Positions 16,016 to 24,959 of a stretch of 64,000 bases of DNA are shown in pieces. The notes below the pieces were generated by a model. That model saw only the letters and a program-made list of their open reading frames with translations. It ran no database searches and had not been told where the DNA came from. The DNA is from Aquaspirillum sp. LM1 (GTDB lineage Bacteria; Pseudomonadota; Gammaproteobacteria; Burkholderiales; Aquaspirillaceae): assembly GCF_002002905.1 (NCBI RefSeq), contig NZ_CP019509.1, positions 2,266,501 through 2,330,500 of the forward strand, read 5' to 3'. Position 1 is the stretch's first letter; each line of letters begins with the position of its first letter. The position numbers and the translations under genes are program-made.

Positions 16016-17572
16016 ATGATTGTCAATTCTAACGCGGCTTCACTGTTCACGCGTCGTGCGTTAGGGCGAAGCGGGTTAAGCCTAGAGGTCACTACGGCTC
16101 GACTGGCTTCCGGTGTACGCATCAATTCAGCCGCAGACGATGCCGCAGGTCTTGCTATTTCTGATCGCATGAGTACCCAGGTCAATGGGCAGGGGCAAGC
16201 CCGGAGAAATGTTAATGATGCAGTCTCAATGGCGCAGACAGCAGAAGGCGCATTGCAGCAATCTGCGGATGTCCTGCAGCGCATTCGCCAGCTGGCAGTG
16301 CAGGCTGCCAATGGCACAAATAGCCAGCAGGATAGAGCCTCGCTGCAAGCCGAGGTGGATCAGTTGGTGGCCGAATTTGACCGGGTAAGTAAAGACACCG
16401 AGTTTAATAGCCGAAAATTGCTGGATGGCTCTTCGCTGACGGCCTCTGTCCATGTGGGCTACAAGGGCTGGCAAGCGGTGGGCTTGGGGGTGCAGTCATC
16501 CCGAGTGGAAGATCTTTACAGCTACGAGCTGGGTAGCGATATCAGCACGACCAGCTCAATGCAGGCGGCGCAGACGGCTACTTCGGATGGTCACGCCGGG
16601 CAGCGTAATCGCTTACAGACGCAAAATCTGGCGATCAATGGCCGGGGTATGACTGGCGCAGCGGTGTTGCAGGCAGGGCTCTCGGCCAAAGATGTAGCAG
16701 ACCGTATGAATCATGCACTGGTGCAAAAAGATGGCCTGTTGGCTGCACGAGCAGAAACCTATGCGCTGATGACTTTTGCCAGCAGCCAGTCTGCCAGTGT
16801 CAGCCTGAAGCTTAATGGCGTGTCCATTCAGGCTTATGCTGACCGCGCCGATACCGATGTGGACGGCGTGATTGCTGCCATTAATAATGAATCAGTCCGC
16901 ACCAGGGTGGTTGCCAGCAAGCAGGCATTGTCTGGTGGTAGCGTGGGTGTGGTGCTGCATGCCGTTCAGGGTGAGGATATTCAGCTTTCGCAGGTGTCTG
17001 TGGCGCTGGGCACGGGGGGGGCTACCGGCACAGTGGGTGTGCAGGGGCTCTATGCGGAGAATGGCTCTTTTGGCAGCGTAGGTGCTGCCGTGTCTCTGAC
17101 TGCCGGAGGCCTGCCAACCGCCCTCAGAAACACCACCGTGGGGGGGCGAGTGTTGATGACTGGTGATTCTGCTTACACGATTTCTCACTCAGCGGCTGGC
17201 ACATCGGGCGGGCTGTTTGCGTATGCGCCCAATACCATGGTGTCGTCTTACAAGGGCAGCACGCTCTGGCAGGTCAAGCTGGATGATCCCCGTAATAGTA
17301 CGGCTGCGATTGCAGTTGTGGATGCCGTGCTGGCCAGGGTAAACAGCTATCGGGCTGGCTTGGGGGTCATGCAAAATCGGTTTGATTTCACCAAGGATAA
17401 TTTGTCTACCAGTGTGGAAAATGCTTCTGCTGCCAGAAGCCGGGTGAAAGATGCTGATATGGCGGAAGAAACCTCCAATCTGGCGCGTGTTCAGGTTGTG
17501 CAGCAGGCGGGTGTGGCCATGTTGGCCCAGGCAAACAACTCGGCCTCTCGCGCCTTGGAGCTGCTACGCTAG
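16016..17572 (+). CDS. fliC1: Flagellin, divergent paralogue 1
   Basis: A 518-residue flagellin. The N-terminal D0/D1 region has [20 protein letters not shown] and the C-terminal D1/D0 region has NLARVQVVQQAGVAMLAQA, ending SRALELLR, so both polymerisation ends are present. The start MIVNSNAASLFTRRALGRSG departs from the usual NxxSLNAQRNL pattern, and the protein is clearly more divergent than the flagellin encoded downstream. The central region (about 170-420) is Ser/Thr/Gly-rich and is the expected surface-exposed, glycosylated part. Expression is probably under sigma-28 (15694). It may be a minor or specialised filament subunit; that is inference. Confidence 0.92.
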   Translation: MIVNSNAASLFTRRALGRSGLSLEVTTARLASGVRINSAADDAAGLAISDRMSTQVNGQGQARRNVNDAVSMAQTAEGALQQSADVLQRIRQLAVQAANGTNSQQDRASLQAEVDQLVAEFDRVSKDTEFNSRKLLDGSSLTASVHVGYKGWQAVGLGVQSSRVEDLYSYELGSDISTTSSMQAAQTATSDGHAGQRNRLQTQNLAINGRGMTGAAVLQAGLSAKDVADRMNHALVQKDGLLAARAETYALMTFASSQSASVSLKLNGVSIQAYADRADTDVDGVIAAINNESVRTRVVASKQALSGGSVGVVLHAVQGEDIQLSQVSVALGTGGATGTVGVQGLYAENGSFGSVGAAVSLTAGGLPTALRNTTVGGRVLMTGDSAYTISHSAAGTSGGLFAYAPNTMVSSYKGSTLWQVKLDDPRNSTAAIAVVDAVLARVNSYRAGLGVMQNRFDFTKDNLSTSVENASAARSRVKDADMAEETSNLARVQVVQQAGVAMLAQANNSASRALELLR

Positions 17573-17628
17573 GGCTTGGCGCTTCTGGCAAGCGTTGCCC
17601 GGTGATGCAAAAAAATGTACAGGAGCTC

Positions 17629-17655
17629 TCAAGTTTGTGTGCTGAGAGTCGAAAT
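17629..17655 (+). promoter_or_regulatory. Probable sigma-28 promoter for fliC2
   Basis: TCAAGTTT at 17629-17636 is identical to the -35 element of fliC1. After an 11-base spacer comes GTCGAAAT at 17648-17655, five of eight matches to GCCGATAA. It lies 105 bases before the fliC2 ATG. The weaker -10 makes this less certain than the fliC1 and fliD promoters. Confidence 0.6.
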
Positions 17656-17760
17656 AAGGAAAGACGGCGGGTTGAATCGTTAAAGCAACGATGAGCGAAA
17701 GCTCGGATCCGCACGATCAAGGTTACTCAACACTTCAGGCTCTTCATCAGGAGTTGTATC

Positions 17761-19386
17761 ATGATCATCAATTCGAACGTTTCCTCGCTCAATACTCAGC
17801 GTAAACTGGCTGGCACCAATGTGGGCCTGACCACCACCATGGAACGCCTGTCTTCCGGCCTGCGCATCAACAGCGCCAAAGATGATGCTGCAGGTCTGGC
17901 CATTAGTGACCGTATGACCTCCCAGATCAACGGCCTGAATCAGGCTCGTCGCAACGCCAATGATGGCATCTCGGTCGCTCAGACAGCTGAAGGTGCCCTG
18001 CAAACTTCTACCGACATCCTGCAACGCATCCGCGTGCTGTCCGTGCAGTCCGCCAACGACACCAACAGCACCTCTGACCGCCGTGCCCTTCAGGCCGAAG
18101 TTAACCAGTTGGTTGCTGAATTTGATCGCGTTGCCAACACCACTCAATTTAACGGTCAGAACCTGCTGGACGGCAACTTTTCCAAAACCCAGTTCCAGGT
18201 AGGCGCAAATGCCAACCAAACTATCACCTTCGGCATCGGCTCCTCGAAGGCTGCCGACATGGCAAGCTTTGAGCGCTCGACTTATTCTGACGCGACCGGT
18301 AGCATGATCGCTGCTTCTGCGGCTGCAAATGATGCGGCTACGACGTCGGGTAACATCAACCGCATGCAGGCACAAACTCTGACCATTCGTTCCAAAGGCC
18401 AGACTGGTTTGGTGGATTTGGGTGGTGGCGCTACCATCAATGGTTTGTCCGCCAAAGAAATCGCTGCTCGTGTCAACGCACAATCCACCTACACTGGTGG
18501 TGTGGCTGCTCGTGCAGAAACCTATGCCTTCCTGTCGCTGGGCACTCAAAGCACCATGCAGGCCTCGGTTAACTTTAAGCTGAATGGCCAAACGATTTCT
18601 GCCTATTCCAGCAGCACAGCTTCTGATGTGGACGGTCTGGTAACCGCCATCAATGATGTTTCTGGTAAAACTGGCGTGGTGGCACAAAAAGTTGACCTGC
18701 CCGGCTCGGCAGGCACCTATCGTGTGCAGTTGTTTGCCGCTGATGGCAGCGACATCAAGATTCAGGAAGCATCTGTCACTTCCTCGAATACTGCTGGTGC
18801 AACTTGGGGTAACGCCAGCATCATGACCCTGCAGGGTGCGTTGGATAGTAATGGCACCATTACCCCTAACGCAGGCACGGCTGCCAGTCACACCATCGGT
18901 CAAGTTACCCTGAGTGTTGGCGGTGCCACCGCTAACCGTAATTCAACAGTGGGCGGTCGTGTGCTGTTCACCAGCGATAGCGCTTACACGCTGGAAACTT
19001 CTTTGGCTAGCGCTACAGGTGGCCTGCTCAATGTCTCTGCTACTGGCATCCAGATCGGTGGCGTGAAGGGTTCTGACCTGTCTGGTGTGGATATTACCAC
19101 TGCCTTGGGTGCTAACAAGGCCCTGTCGGTGCTTGATGCCGCCCTGTCGCGCATCTCCAGCACCCGTTCCAACTTGGGCGCGCTGCAAAACCGCTTCCAG
19201 ATGACGGTAGAAAACCTGCAATCCACCTCGGAAAACCTGTCCGCTTCGCGTAGCCGTATCCGTGACGCTGACTTTGCCGAAGAAACCTCCAACCTGTCGC
19301 GCTGGCAAGTGCTGCAGCAAGCTGGCACCGCCATGCTGTCGCAGGCTAACCAGCGTCCGCAAGCAGCACTGCAACTGCTCCAGTAA
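17761..19386 (+). CDS. fliC2: Flagellin, main type
   Basis: A 541-residue flagellin with canonical ends: [19 protein letters not shown], the D0/D1 motif [20 protein letters not shown], and at the C-terminus [29 protein letters not shown] (split across D1/D0) ending ALQLLQ. The central 170-430 region is rich in Ser, Thr and Asn, as expected for an exposed domain that could be O-glycosylated. AGGAG sits seven bases before the ATG at 17761. Codon usage is smoother and more G+C-balanced than in fliC1, as for a highly expressed gene. It lies 188 bases after fliC1 with its own probable sigma-28 promoter, and a strong terminator follows at 19419. Confidence 0.95.
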   Translation: MIINSNVSSLNTQRKLAGTNVGLTTTMERLSSGLRINSAKDDAAGLAISDRMTSQINGLNQARRNANDGISVAQTAEGALQTSTDILQRIRVLSVQSANDTNSTSDRRALQAEVNQLVAEFDRVANTTQFNGQNLLDGNFSKTQFQVGANANQTITFGIGSSKAADMASFERSTYSDATGSMIAASAAANDAATTSGNINRMQAQTLTIRSKGQTGLVDLGGGATINGLSAKEIAARVNAQSTYTGGVAARAETYAFLSLGTQSTMQASVNFKLNGQTISAYSSSTASDVDGLVTAINDVSGKTGVVAQKVDLPGSAGTYRVQLFAADGSDIKIQEASVTSSNTAGATWGNASIMTLQGALDSNGTITPNAGTAASHTIGQVTLSVGGATANRNSTVGGRVLFTSDSAYTLETSLASATGGLLNVSATGIQIGGVKGSDLSGVDITTALGANKALSVLDAALSRISSTRSNLGALQNRFQMTVENLQSTSENLSASRSRIRDADFAEETSNLSRWQVLQQAGTAMLSQANQRPQAALQLLQ

Positions 19387-19418
19387 TTTTGTATACTGGA
19401 TTAGCCAGTCGCTAACGG

Positions 19419-19451
19419 AAAAACCCGGCGGGCATTGCCTGCTGGGTTTTT
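19419..19451 (+). terminator. Rho-independent terminator of fliC2
   Basis: AAAAACCCGGCGGGC (19419-19433) pairs with GCCTGCTGGGTTTTT (19437-19451) across a three-base loop, with two G-U pairs. The U-tract forms part of the stem. It lies 33 bases after the fliC2 stop. Confidence 0.85.
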
Positions 19452-19494
19452 CTGCGAGAATAGCCCGTTTTGCCAGTTTTGGAGGAGGTTTTTC

Positions 19495-19782
19495 ATGTCG
19501 ACCATTCCTGCTTCTTCTTTTGTACCAGCCGCGTCTACGCTGGTCAGCAACAACGATTTTCCTCGTAGTCTGTCTACTTCTCAGGCCAGTGCGCCTACTG
19601 TTGCGGTATCAAGCCAAGCCGTCCAGGCGCTGGCCAGCAGCCAGAAACAGAATGCAAGCAGTGATGCATTAAAAGCCGCTCGCCTGCACCAGGAACTGCG
19701 CGATGTGCAGCGTGAGGAAAAGGAAATCATTCGCGAGCTGGACGAACTGGATGATGATGACGGCACCAGTGTTTATGCATAG
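19495..19782 (+). CDS. Small acidic-tailed protein in the position of FlaG, unrecognised
   Basis: A 95-residue protein starting at the ATG 19495 behind a strong ribosome site (GGAGGAGG, 6-7 bases upstream). Residues 1-60 are Ser/Ala/Thr-rich and probably disordered; residues 60-85 form a charged helix (KAARLHQELRDVQREEKE) that may be a coiled coil; the end is very acidic (ELDELDDDDGTS). FlaG genes commonly sit between fliC and fliD, but the FlaG motif is not visible here, so I do not name it. It is flanked by the fliC2 terminator and its own terminator at 19833, so it is probably an independent transcription unit or read-through product. A chaperone, export or filament-length role is only a guess from position. 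Confidence 0.75.
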   Translation: MSTIPASSFVPAASTLVSNNDFPRSLSTSQASAPTVAVSSQAVQALASSQKQNASSDALKAARLHQELRDVQREEKEIIRELDELDDDDGTSVYA

Positions 19783-19832
19783 AGCGGTTCACGATATGCT
19801 ATCTTTGCGCTTGCCACGCCAGATAAGCCAGA

Positions 19833-19872
19833 CAAGTGCTTGACGATATTCATCGCAAGCACTTGTTTTTTT
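19833..19872 (+). terminator. Rho-independent terminator before the fliD promoter
   Basis: CAAGTGCTTG (19833-19842) pairs with CAAGCACTTG (19856-19865), followed by seven T residues (19866-19872). It closes the unit with the small 19495-19782 gene. Confidence 0.9.
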
Positions 19873-19905
19873 ATGGTTCTTTACGCTCCACGTCGATGCG
19901 CTTGC

Positions 19906-19932
19906 TCAAGTAGACATCTTTTACGCCGATAC
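19906..19932 (+). promoter_or_regulatory. Sigma-28 type promoter for fliD-fliS-fliT
   Basis: TCAAGTAG at 19906-19913, an 11-base spacer, and GCCGATAC at 19925-19932. It has the same architecture as the fliC1 promoter and lies 110 bases upstream of the fliD ATG. A sigma-28 promoter on the cap operon fits its late flagellar class. Confidence 0.8.
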
Positions 19933-20041
19933 TAAGTAGGTGTGTGGTGGATGCAGCCGCAACCTGCCCGCCTGGCTACAGCCGGCTTGCCTTTTCCTGC
20001 ATCGCCGGTTACTCTGAATTCATTCATTTCGGGAGACTATC

Positions 20042-22078
20042 ATGGGACTTACCGTAGGCGGCCTTGGCTCAGGGCTTGACATTGAGGGCATGATCACCAA
20101 GTTGATGGCAATTGAAGCTCAGCCATTGACCCAACTCAACAACAAGGAAGTCAAGGCTCAGTCCAAGATTTCAGCGTGGGGGACGGTGAAAAATGCGGTC
20201 GCTGCATTCCAGACGGCAACGCAAACATTGCAAACAGCTACCGCATTCAACCAGCCAAAGGGAGCTTCCAGCCACAGTGATGTCGCTTCCATCACCACGA
20301 CCTCTGGTTCGGCAGTAGGCTCTATCAATATTGAAGTCAGCCAGTTGGCCAAAGCAGGGAAAGCCACCCTGATTGGCACCTACGCTTCCAACACGACAGT
20401 GGTGAACCCTGGTGCGGCATCCACCATGACCGTGCAGTTTGGCACCACCAGTGGCACGGTTGGTTCAGGTGCAACATTTGTCAATGATCCGGCAACTTCT
20501 GCTAAAAATATTACCATTCGTGCCAATGCCACGCTTGAACAAGCTGTGGCTGATATCAATGGCTCGAATGCAGGTGTCAATGCGCGTATCGTGTCCACGC
20601 CCACTGGCAAACGGGTTGTGATGGAGTCAACTGCTACCGGAAGTAAAACAGATTTCCGTGCGATGATTTCCGGCTCCATTCATAACCAGTTTGCTTATGA
20701 TCCTCTCAATAATGGATCGGTTGGCAATGAGCTGGTGCGTGGGCAAAACGCCCAGTACAAAATTGATGATGTGGCAATCTCTGCAAGCCAGAATACCATT
20801 ACTGATGCATTGACTGGTTCGACCATTACACTGAATAAAGTATCTACCAGTGGTGTCAAGACCAGTGTTAGCGTGACCCGAGACTCTGAAGGGGTAAAAA
20901 CTCAGTTGGAGTCTTTTGTCAAGGCATTCAATGAGATGAACACTACTTTGCGTTCCTTGTCTGCCTATGGTGCTTCTCCAGGTAAAGGTCAGTCGCCAGT
21001 CGGCGGTGGTGCGCTCAGTGGGGATGCAACCATTCGCGCCATTCAAACTGAAGTTCGCAGCATGTTCAACCAGCCAGTTCCTGGTGCCCCCAAGGGCTAC
21101 TCCAGCATGGTTGATATTGGCGTGACTTTTGCCAAAGATGGTACGCTCAGCTTAGATAGTACCAAGCTGAGCACAGCATTAACCAATAATGCCGATGGTG
21201 TACGTCAGTTGCTGATGGGACGCGCCCAGTTCTCGCAAAGTGGCTTTACTGCACTGAACTCGAACTCTCTAACCAAAACAGGCACTTACGGCATTGAGGT
21301 CACCAGTACACCAAGCAAGGCAAAGCTGGTGAGCGGCACGCTTGGTGCCGCCACCTTCCCGACCAGTTTCACCGCAGCCAACAACACCTTGAAGCTGAAC
21401 ATTGATGGCACGCTTGTGACGGCCAATTTGCCGGTTGGGCCAGGCTTTGCCTCCAAAAACTTTATGGCTACTGGCATGCAAAATGCCATTAACGCCAGCC
21501 TACCCAGCACTCGTCAGGTCACCGTTGCTTATAATTCTGGTGCGGATAAATTTGAAATTACTTCAGGAAAGACTGGGAGTATTTCCAAGGTAGAGGTCTT
21601 AGCTGGGTCCACGTTGCCAGCTGCCTACGGGTTTAGCGTGGGCAACAGCGCAACCGGGACCAGCTTGGCAGGTAAAATTGGGGGGATCACAGCGCTGAGC
21701 GACGACGACTCCATGAGCTTGATCGGTGCGACAGGCTCAGGCGCGACAGGTTTGAAGTTCCGTGTCGATGATGCGACACTGGGTTCGCGTGGCACGGTTT
21801 CCTTTGCTACTGGTTTTGCTTACAATCTGGGTGGCAAGCTGTCCACGATTTTGTCGAGCAGCAATGGTGCCATTGTCACCCGCCAGAATGGCCTGAACAG
21901 CGACATCAGCCGCATTGACGATCAGCGCACGCGCCTGAATGACAAGTTGAGCCGCATGGAAACAACTCTGCGCAAGCAGTTTACTGCGATGGATTCTACG
22001 GTTGGCAAGTACAATCAGCTTTCCAGCTACTTGTCGTCGCAGCTGCAAGCCTTGGTTGGCTCGACCAGCAACAAGTAA
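20042..22078 (+). CDS. fliD: Flagellar filament cap protein FliD (HAP2)
   Basis: A 678-residue cap protein that folds exported flagellin at the filament tip. The FliD N-terminal domain is clear (TVGGLGSGLDIEGMITKLMAIEAQPL at the extreme N-terminus, here seen as GGLGSGLDIEGMITKLMA plus flanks). The C-terminal coiled coil is DISRIDDQRTRLNDKLSRME followed by QFTAMDSTVGKYNQLSSYL. The length is at the long side for the family because of an enlarged Ser/Gly/Thr-rich middle (about 380-580). GGGAG lies six bases upstream of the ATG. It is the first gene of a run with fliS and a fliT-like gene. Confidence 0.95.
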   Translation: MGLTVGGLGSGLDIEGMITKLMAIEAQPLTQLNNKEVKAQSKISAWGTVKNAVAAFQTATQTLQTATAFNQPKGASSHSDVASITTTSGSAVGSINIEVSQLAKAGKATLIGTYASNTTVVNPGAASTMTVQFGTTSGTVGSGATFVNDPATSAKNITIRANATLEQAVADINGSNAGVNARIVSTPTGKRVVMESTATGSKTDFRAMISGSIHNQFAYDPLNNGSVGNELVRGQNAQYKIDDVAISASQNTITDALTGSTITLNKVSTSGVKTSVSVTRDSEGVKTQLESFVKAFNEMNTTLRSLSAYGASPGKGQSPVGGGALSGDATIRAIQTEVRSMFNQPVPGAPKGYSSMVDIGVTFAKDGTLSLDSTKLSTALTNNADGVRQLLMGRAQFSQSGFTALNSNSLTKTGTYGIEVTSTPSKAKLVSGTLGAATFPTSFTAANNTLKLNIDGTLVTANLPVGPGFASKNFMATGMQNAINASLPSTRQVTVAYNSGADKFEITSGKTGSISKVEVLAGSTLPAAYGFSVGNSATGTSLAGKIGGITALSDDDSMSLIGATGSGATGLKFRVDDATLGSRGTVSFATGFAYNLGGKLSTILSSSNGAIVTRQNGLNSDISRIDDQRTRLNDKLSRMETTLRKQFTAMDSTVGKYNQLSSYLSSQLQALVGSTSNK

Positions 22079-22107
22079 GCTGTTTTCGAAATCACCCAGG
22101 AACTGGT

Positions 22108-22596
22108 ATGTCCACAAAACGCAACCCTTACGAAGCCTATAGCAAAACCTCACTCGAATCCGAGGTTGCCCAGGCAAGCCCGCACAAGCTGATTCTGATG
22201 TTGTTTGATGGCCTGCTCAGCGCCATTAATCAGGCGCGTGCGCACATGGAAGCCAAGCGTATTGCAGAAAAAGGCATGGCCCTGAGCAAGGCTGTGGCGA
22301 TTCTGGAGGAAGGGTTGCGTAGTTCCCTGGACAAAGATGTAGGTGGTGAGTTGGCGGAAAATCTGGACGCATTGTACGAATATTGTTCGAACACACTGAT
22401 TGAAGCCAACCTGAAAAATACGCCGGAAAAACTGGATGAAGTGATCAACCTCCTGACCCCCATCCGCGACGCATGGGAAACCATCGGTCAACCGGGGTAC
22501 TTGCAGGGAGAGGCGGGGGCTGCACCTGCCGCCCCTGCAGTGCCTGACAGTCCTCCGGAAAACCGCAATAACCCGCTGAGCTACGGTCATGTCTGA
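22108..22596 (+). CDS. fliS: Flagellin export chaperone FliS
   Basis: A 162-residue FliS, which binds the C-terminus of flagellin in the cytoplasm and prevents premature polymerisation. Family landmarks are YSKTSLESEVAQASPHKLIL near residues 13-32, LMLFDGLLSAINQAR and the ending helix LLTPIRDAWE. A Pro/Ala-rich tail of about 30 residues (APAAPAVPDSPPE) extends beyond the usual FliS length. The start follows an AGGA ribosome site 29 bases after fliD. The stop overlaps the next gene by eight bases. Confidence 0.92.
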   Translation: MSTKRNPYEAYSKTSLESEVAQASPHKLILMLFDGLLSAINQARAHMEAKRIAEKGMALSKAVAILEEGLRSSLDKDVGGELAENLDALYEYCSNTLIEANLKNTPEKLDEVINLLTPIRDAWETIGQPGYLQGEAGAAPAAPAVPDSPPENRNNPLSYGHV

Positions 22597-22909
22597 AGGT
22601 GCGTTTGCTGACTGGCTGGCAGTGCTGACGCTGGCACAACAAGCGCATGAAGCCGTCAGTCAGGCGGACTGGGACACCTTCTTGCAGTTGGAAGACCAAT
22701 ACTTTTCTGCCTTGGCGGCCACTCAGGCCCGGCCTGTCAATATTGCCAGCCTGGACGCGGATCGCCATGAGGCATTCACTCAGTTAGTTCAGCAAGTCAT
22801 TGATCTTCACCAGGAAACCGCACTACTGGCCGAAGGGTATCGCAATCAACTGGCTGACGAGCTTGCCCTGACCTCCAATCAGGGCAGGTTGCTGAAGTTG
22901 TACAAGTAA
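22589..22909 (+). CDS. fliT: FliT-like flagellar chaperone
   Basis: A 106-residue, mostly helical protein. It overlaps fliS by eight bases and follows the fliD-fliS order, the usual place for FliT, which chaperones FliD and binds FlhDC in enterics. The sequence has little beyond helix-forming heptads (VLTLAQQAHEAVSQADWDTF, QQVIDLHQETALLAEGY), as is normal for this weakly conserved family. The name rests on position and general character more than on motifs. Confidence 0.65.
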   Translation: MSEGAFADWLAVLTLAQQAHEAVSQADWDTFLQLEDQYFSALAATQARPVNIASLDADRHEAFTQLVQQVIDLHQETALLAEGYRNQLADELALTSNQGRLLKLYK

Positions 22910-23073
22910 TCTTGGGCTCAGAGCGGGGCAAGCTGGTCTGGCTCATCTGCCGTTGCATGCTGGCCGGATAGCTGCTTGGCACCATGCCGGCTTCAGAGAT
23001 GGCCTTGCGTACGCGAGGCCATTTTTTATTCACCTGCCGCGTGATGCGGCGCTTTTCAACGGGCGAATAGGCG

Positions 23074-23484
23074 ATGGATGCATTGATCTCCTGGCTTTCC
23101 CTCATCCTGGCAGTGGCTGCTGTGGCCGGTGTGGGTGGACTCTTCTGGTATACCCGCCGTCAGCACGCCTCGTATACCCGCAGTGTAGAACAAACTTACT
23201 TTGACCTGCAGCAGACCCAGCTCAGCGCCTTGCAGCGTGATGTCAAGACGCTGCTGGCCCGGCTGGAGCGTCTTGAGCACAGCGATGCCCAGGCGGCAGC
23301 GCATCCGGCTGGCGCAGGCCAACCCCACGGGGGCAATGCCGTGACGCCCAATGCCACGCCATATAACCAGGCCATCGAACTGGCCCGGCAGGGCATGCCG
23401 GCGGCTGAAGTAGCCACTCGCTGTGGCATCTCCCGCAGTGAAGCCGAATTGATTGTTGCATTGTATCGGCGGGCCAGGTCATGA
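23074..23484 (+). CDS. DUF2802-type membrane-anchored flagellar-locus protein
   Basis: A 136-residue protein: a single N-terminal transmembrane helix (LISWLSLILAVAAVAGVGGLF, residues 4-24 in two stretches), a coiled-coil segment (DLQQTQLSALQRDVKTLLARLERLE), a Pro/Gly linker and a C-terminal helix-turn-helix-like domain (YNQAIELARQGM then CGISRSEAELIVAL). This C-terminal pattern matches DUF2802, found in flagellar and chemotaxis loci of beta- and gammaproteobacteria. The function is not established. It overlaps fliK by four bases (ATGA), so the pair is translationally coupled. Confidence 0.75.
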   Translation: MDALISWLSLILAVAAVAGVGGLFWYTRRQHASYTRSVEQTYFDLQQTQLSALQRDVKTLLARLERLEHSDAQAAAHPAGAGQPHGGNAVTPNATPYNQAIELARQGMPAAEVATRCGISRSEAELIVALYRRARS

Positions 23485-24959
23485 TTCCTGTTTCTTCTTC
23501 GCTGCAGCCAGATTCTTCTCAGCTCGCCCGATTTTTACGTGAAACCGGGCGGCCCACACTGGAAATCAGTGGCCCGCCCAAGGCCTTGCCCACCTTTGAA
23601 GTGGGCGAAGAAATCACCGCCAAGATTGTCGATACCTACGGCAGCAACCGCTTTACCGTGCTGGTCAAAGACAAGCTGATGACGCTGAACCTGGATCGCC
23701 GCCATGCCTTTGCTGGCGAAGCCGGGGGGTCAATCAAGCTGGTGGTCGCCACCATTGAGCCCAAGCTGTCGTTTGCCATGGACGCGAAAGCGCCCATGCA
23801 CATGCCGGATTCGTCCAGCAAGGTATTGCTGAGCCCGGCCACCCGTTATCTGTCTACCCTGCTGTTTGTCGCAAGCGGCAGTGAAGAGACGCCTGACGCA
23901 GGAGGTGGGGGCTTGCCGCAGATGTATTCCCGCCCCGGCACCGGCATTGCCACGGTCACATCGGCGCTGGCCAATGCCATGGCGGCGGCAGCGCCTGCGG
24001 ATGCTGCCCCTTCTGCTGCCCAACCGGCAACGACTGGCGGCGCAGCAGCGGCCAAGCCGCCGCTGCCCAGCGGTATCGCCAGCGCAGAAGTGCCGGTGCG
24101 GGTTAATGCACCGAATGTCCCGGCGGCAGGCGCACCATCCAATGCAACCGCTGCTGGCGAAAAAGCCTCTGCCGCAACCAGCGCCAGCAGCAGCGCGGTG
24201 GCACGCTTTCCGGCTGCGCTGGCATCGCTGCTGGGCGGTGACAAAGCGGCCCAGCCAAGCAAAGCGGCAGCGCTTGTCCCGCTGTTTGAGCAGATGGACA
24301 CACTGCCCACGGCAGGCATGGCGCAGCTGCTCAAGCAGGCGGTCAGCCGCAGCGGGGTATTTTACGAATCGCATCTGGCCGAATGGTCACAAGGCAGCCG
24401 CAGCCTGCACGCCATTCGCCAGGAACCACAAGCCGTACTGAAATTGCCAGAAAAACTGGCCGAGCTGGGCAAGCCAACGGCGCTGGACAATCCCGCCATC
24501 CAGGAAGCAGTGAAAACCGGTTCCGCCACCGGGCTGCGCGACCGCGAGCTGTTCAATCTGCGCAATGACAGCAACACCACCCAATTGGGCCAGCTGGTGC
24601 ATCGTCAACTGGACGCACTGGATCAGCAGCAATTTACCTGGCAAGGCATGGCCTGGCCAGGGCAGCCGATGGACTGGCGGATTGAACAGGAAAAGGTCGA
24701 TCAGCGCGAAGCGCATGGCGACGGTGAACAGTTTGGCAACTGGAGCACCAGCTTGGCGCTGGAACTGCCCAATCTGGGTGGGCTGGCGGCCAAAATCAGC
24801 CTGTCGTCTGCCGGGCTGATGATCCGCTTTCAAACTGACTCAAGCGAAACCGCCAACGCCATTGACCAGAACCAGTCCCGGCTGCGCGAAGCGCTGACCA
24901 ATGCCGGTTTGTCCCTGCTGACCTTCTCGGTACAAAAGGGAGATGAAAATGGCCACTAA
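23481..24959 (+). CDS. fliK: Flagellar hook-length control protein
   Basis: A 492-residue FliK-type protein. The N-terminal part (1-110) is ordered; the middle (150-270) is Ala/Pro-rich with low complexity (AAAAPADAAPSAAQPA), typical of the ruler region. The C-terminal ~130 residues match the Flg_hook domain, with LGQLVHRQLDALDQQQF, WSTSLALELPNLGGL and LSLLTFSVQKG. FliK measures hook length and triggers the substrate switch at FlhB. The FlhB-tail gene that follows overlaps its end, a common arrangement. Confidence 0.85.
   Translation: MIPVSSSLQPDSSQLARFLRETGRPTLEISGPPKALPTFEVGEEITAKIVDTYGSNRFTVLVKDKLMTLNLDRRHAFAGEAGGSIKLVVATIEPKLSFAMDAKAPMHMPDSSSKVLLSPATRYLSTLLFVASGSEETPDAGGGGLPQMYSRPGTGIATVTSALANAMAAAAPADAAPSAAQPATTGGAAAAKPPLPSGIASAEVPVRVNAPNVPAAGAPSNATAAGEKASAATSASSSAVARFPAALASLLGGDKAAQPSKAAALVPLFEQMDTLPTAGMAQLLKQAVSRSGVFYESHLAEWSQGSRSLHAIRQEPQAVLKLPEKLAELGKPTALDNPAIQEAVKTGSATGLRDRELFNLRNDSNTTQLGQLVHRQLDALDQQQFTWQGMAWPGQPMDWRIEQEKVDQREAHGDGEQFGNWSTSLALELPNLGGLAAKISLSSAGLMIRFQTDSSETANAIDQNQSRLREALTNAGLSLLTFSVQKGDENGH

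Noticed and set aside
19960-20010. Sigma-54 promoter before fliD
   Set aside because: TGGCTAC and CTTGCC occur but the GG-to-GC spacing is wrong; the sigma-28 site at 19906 fits better.
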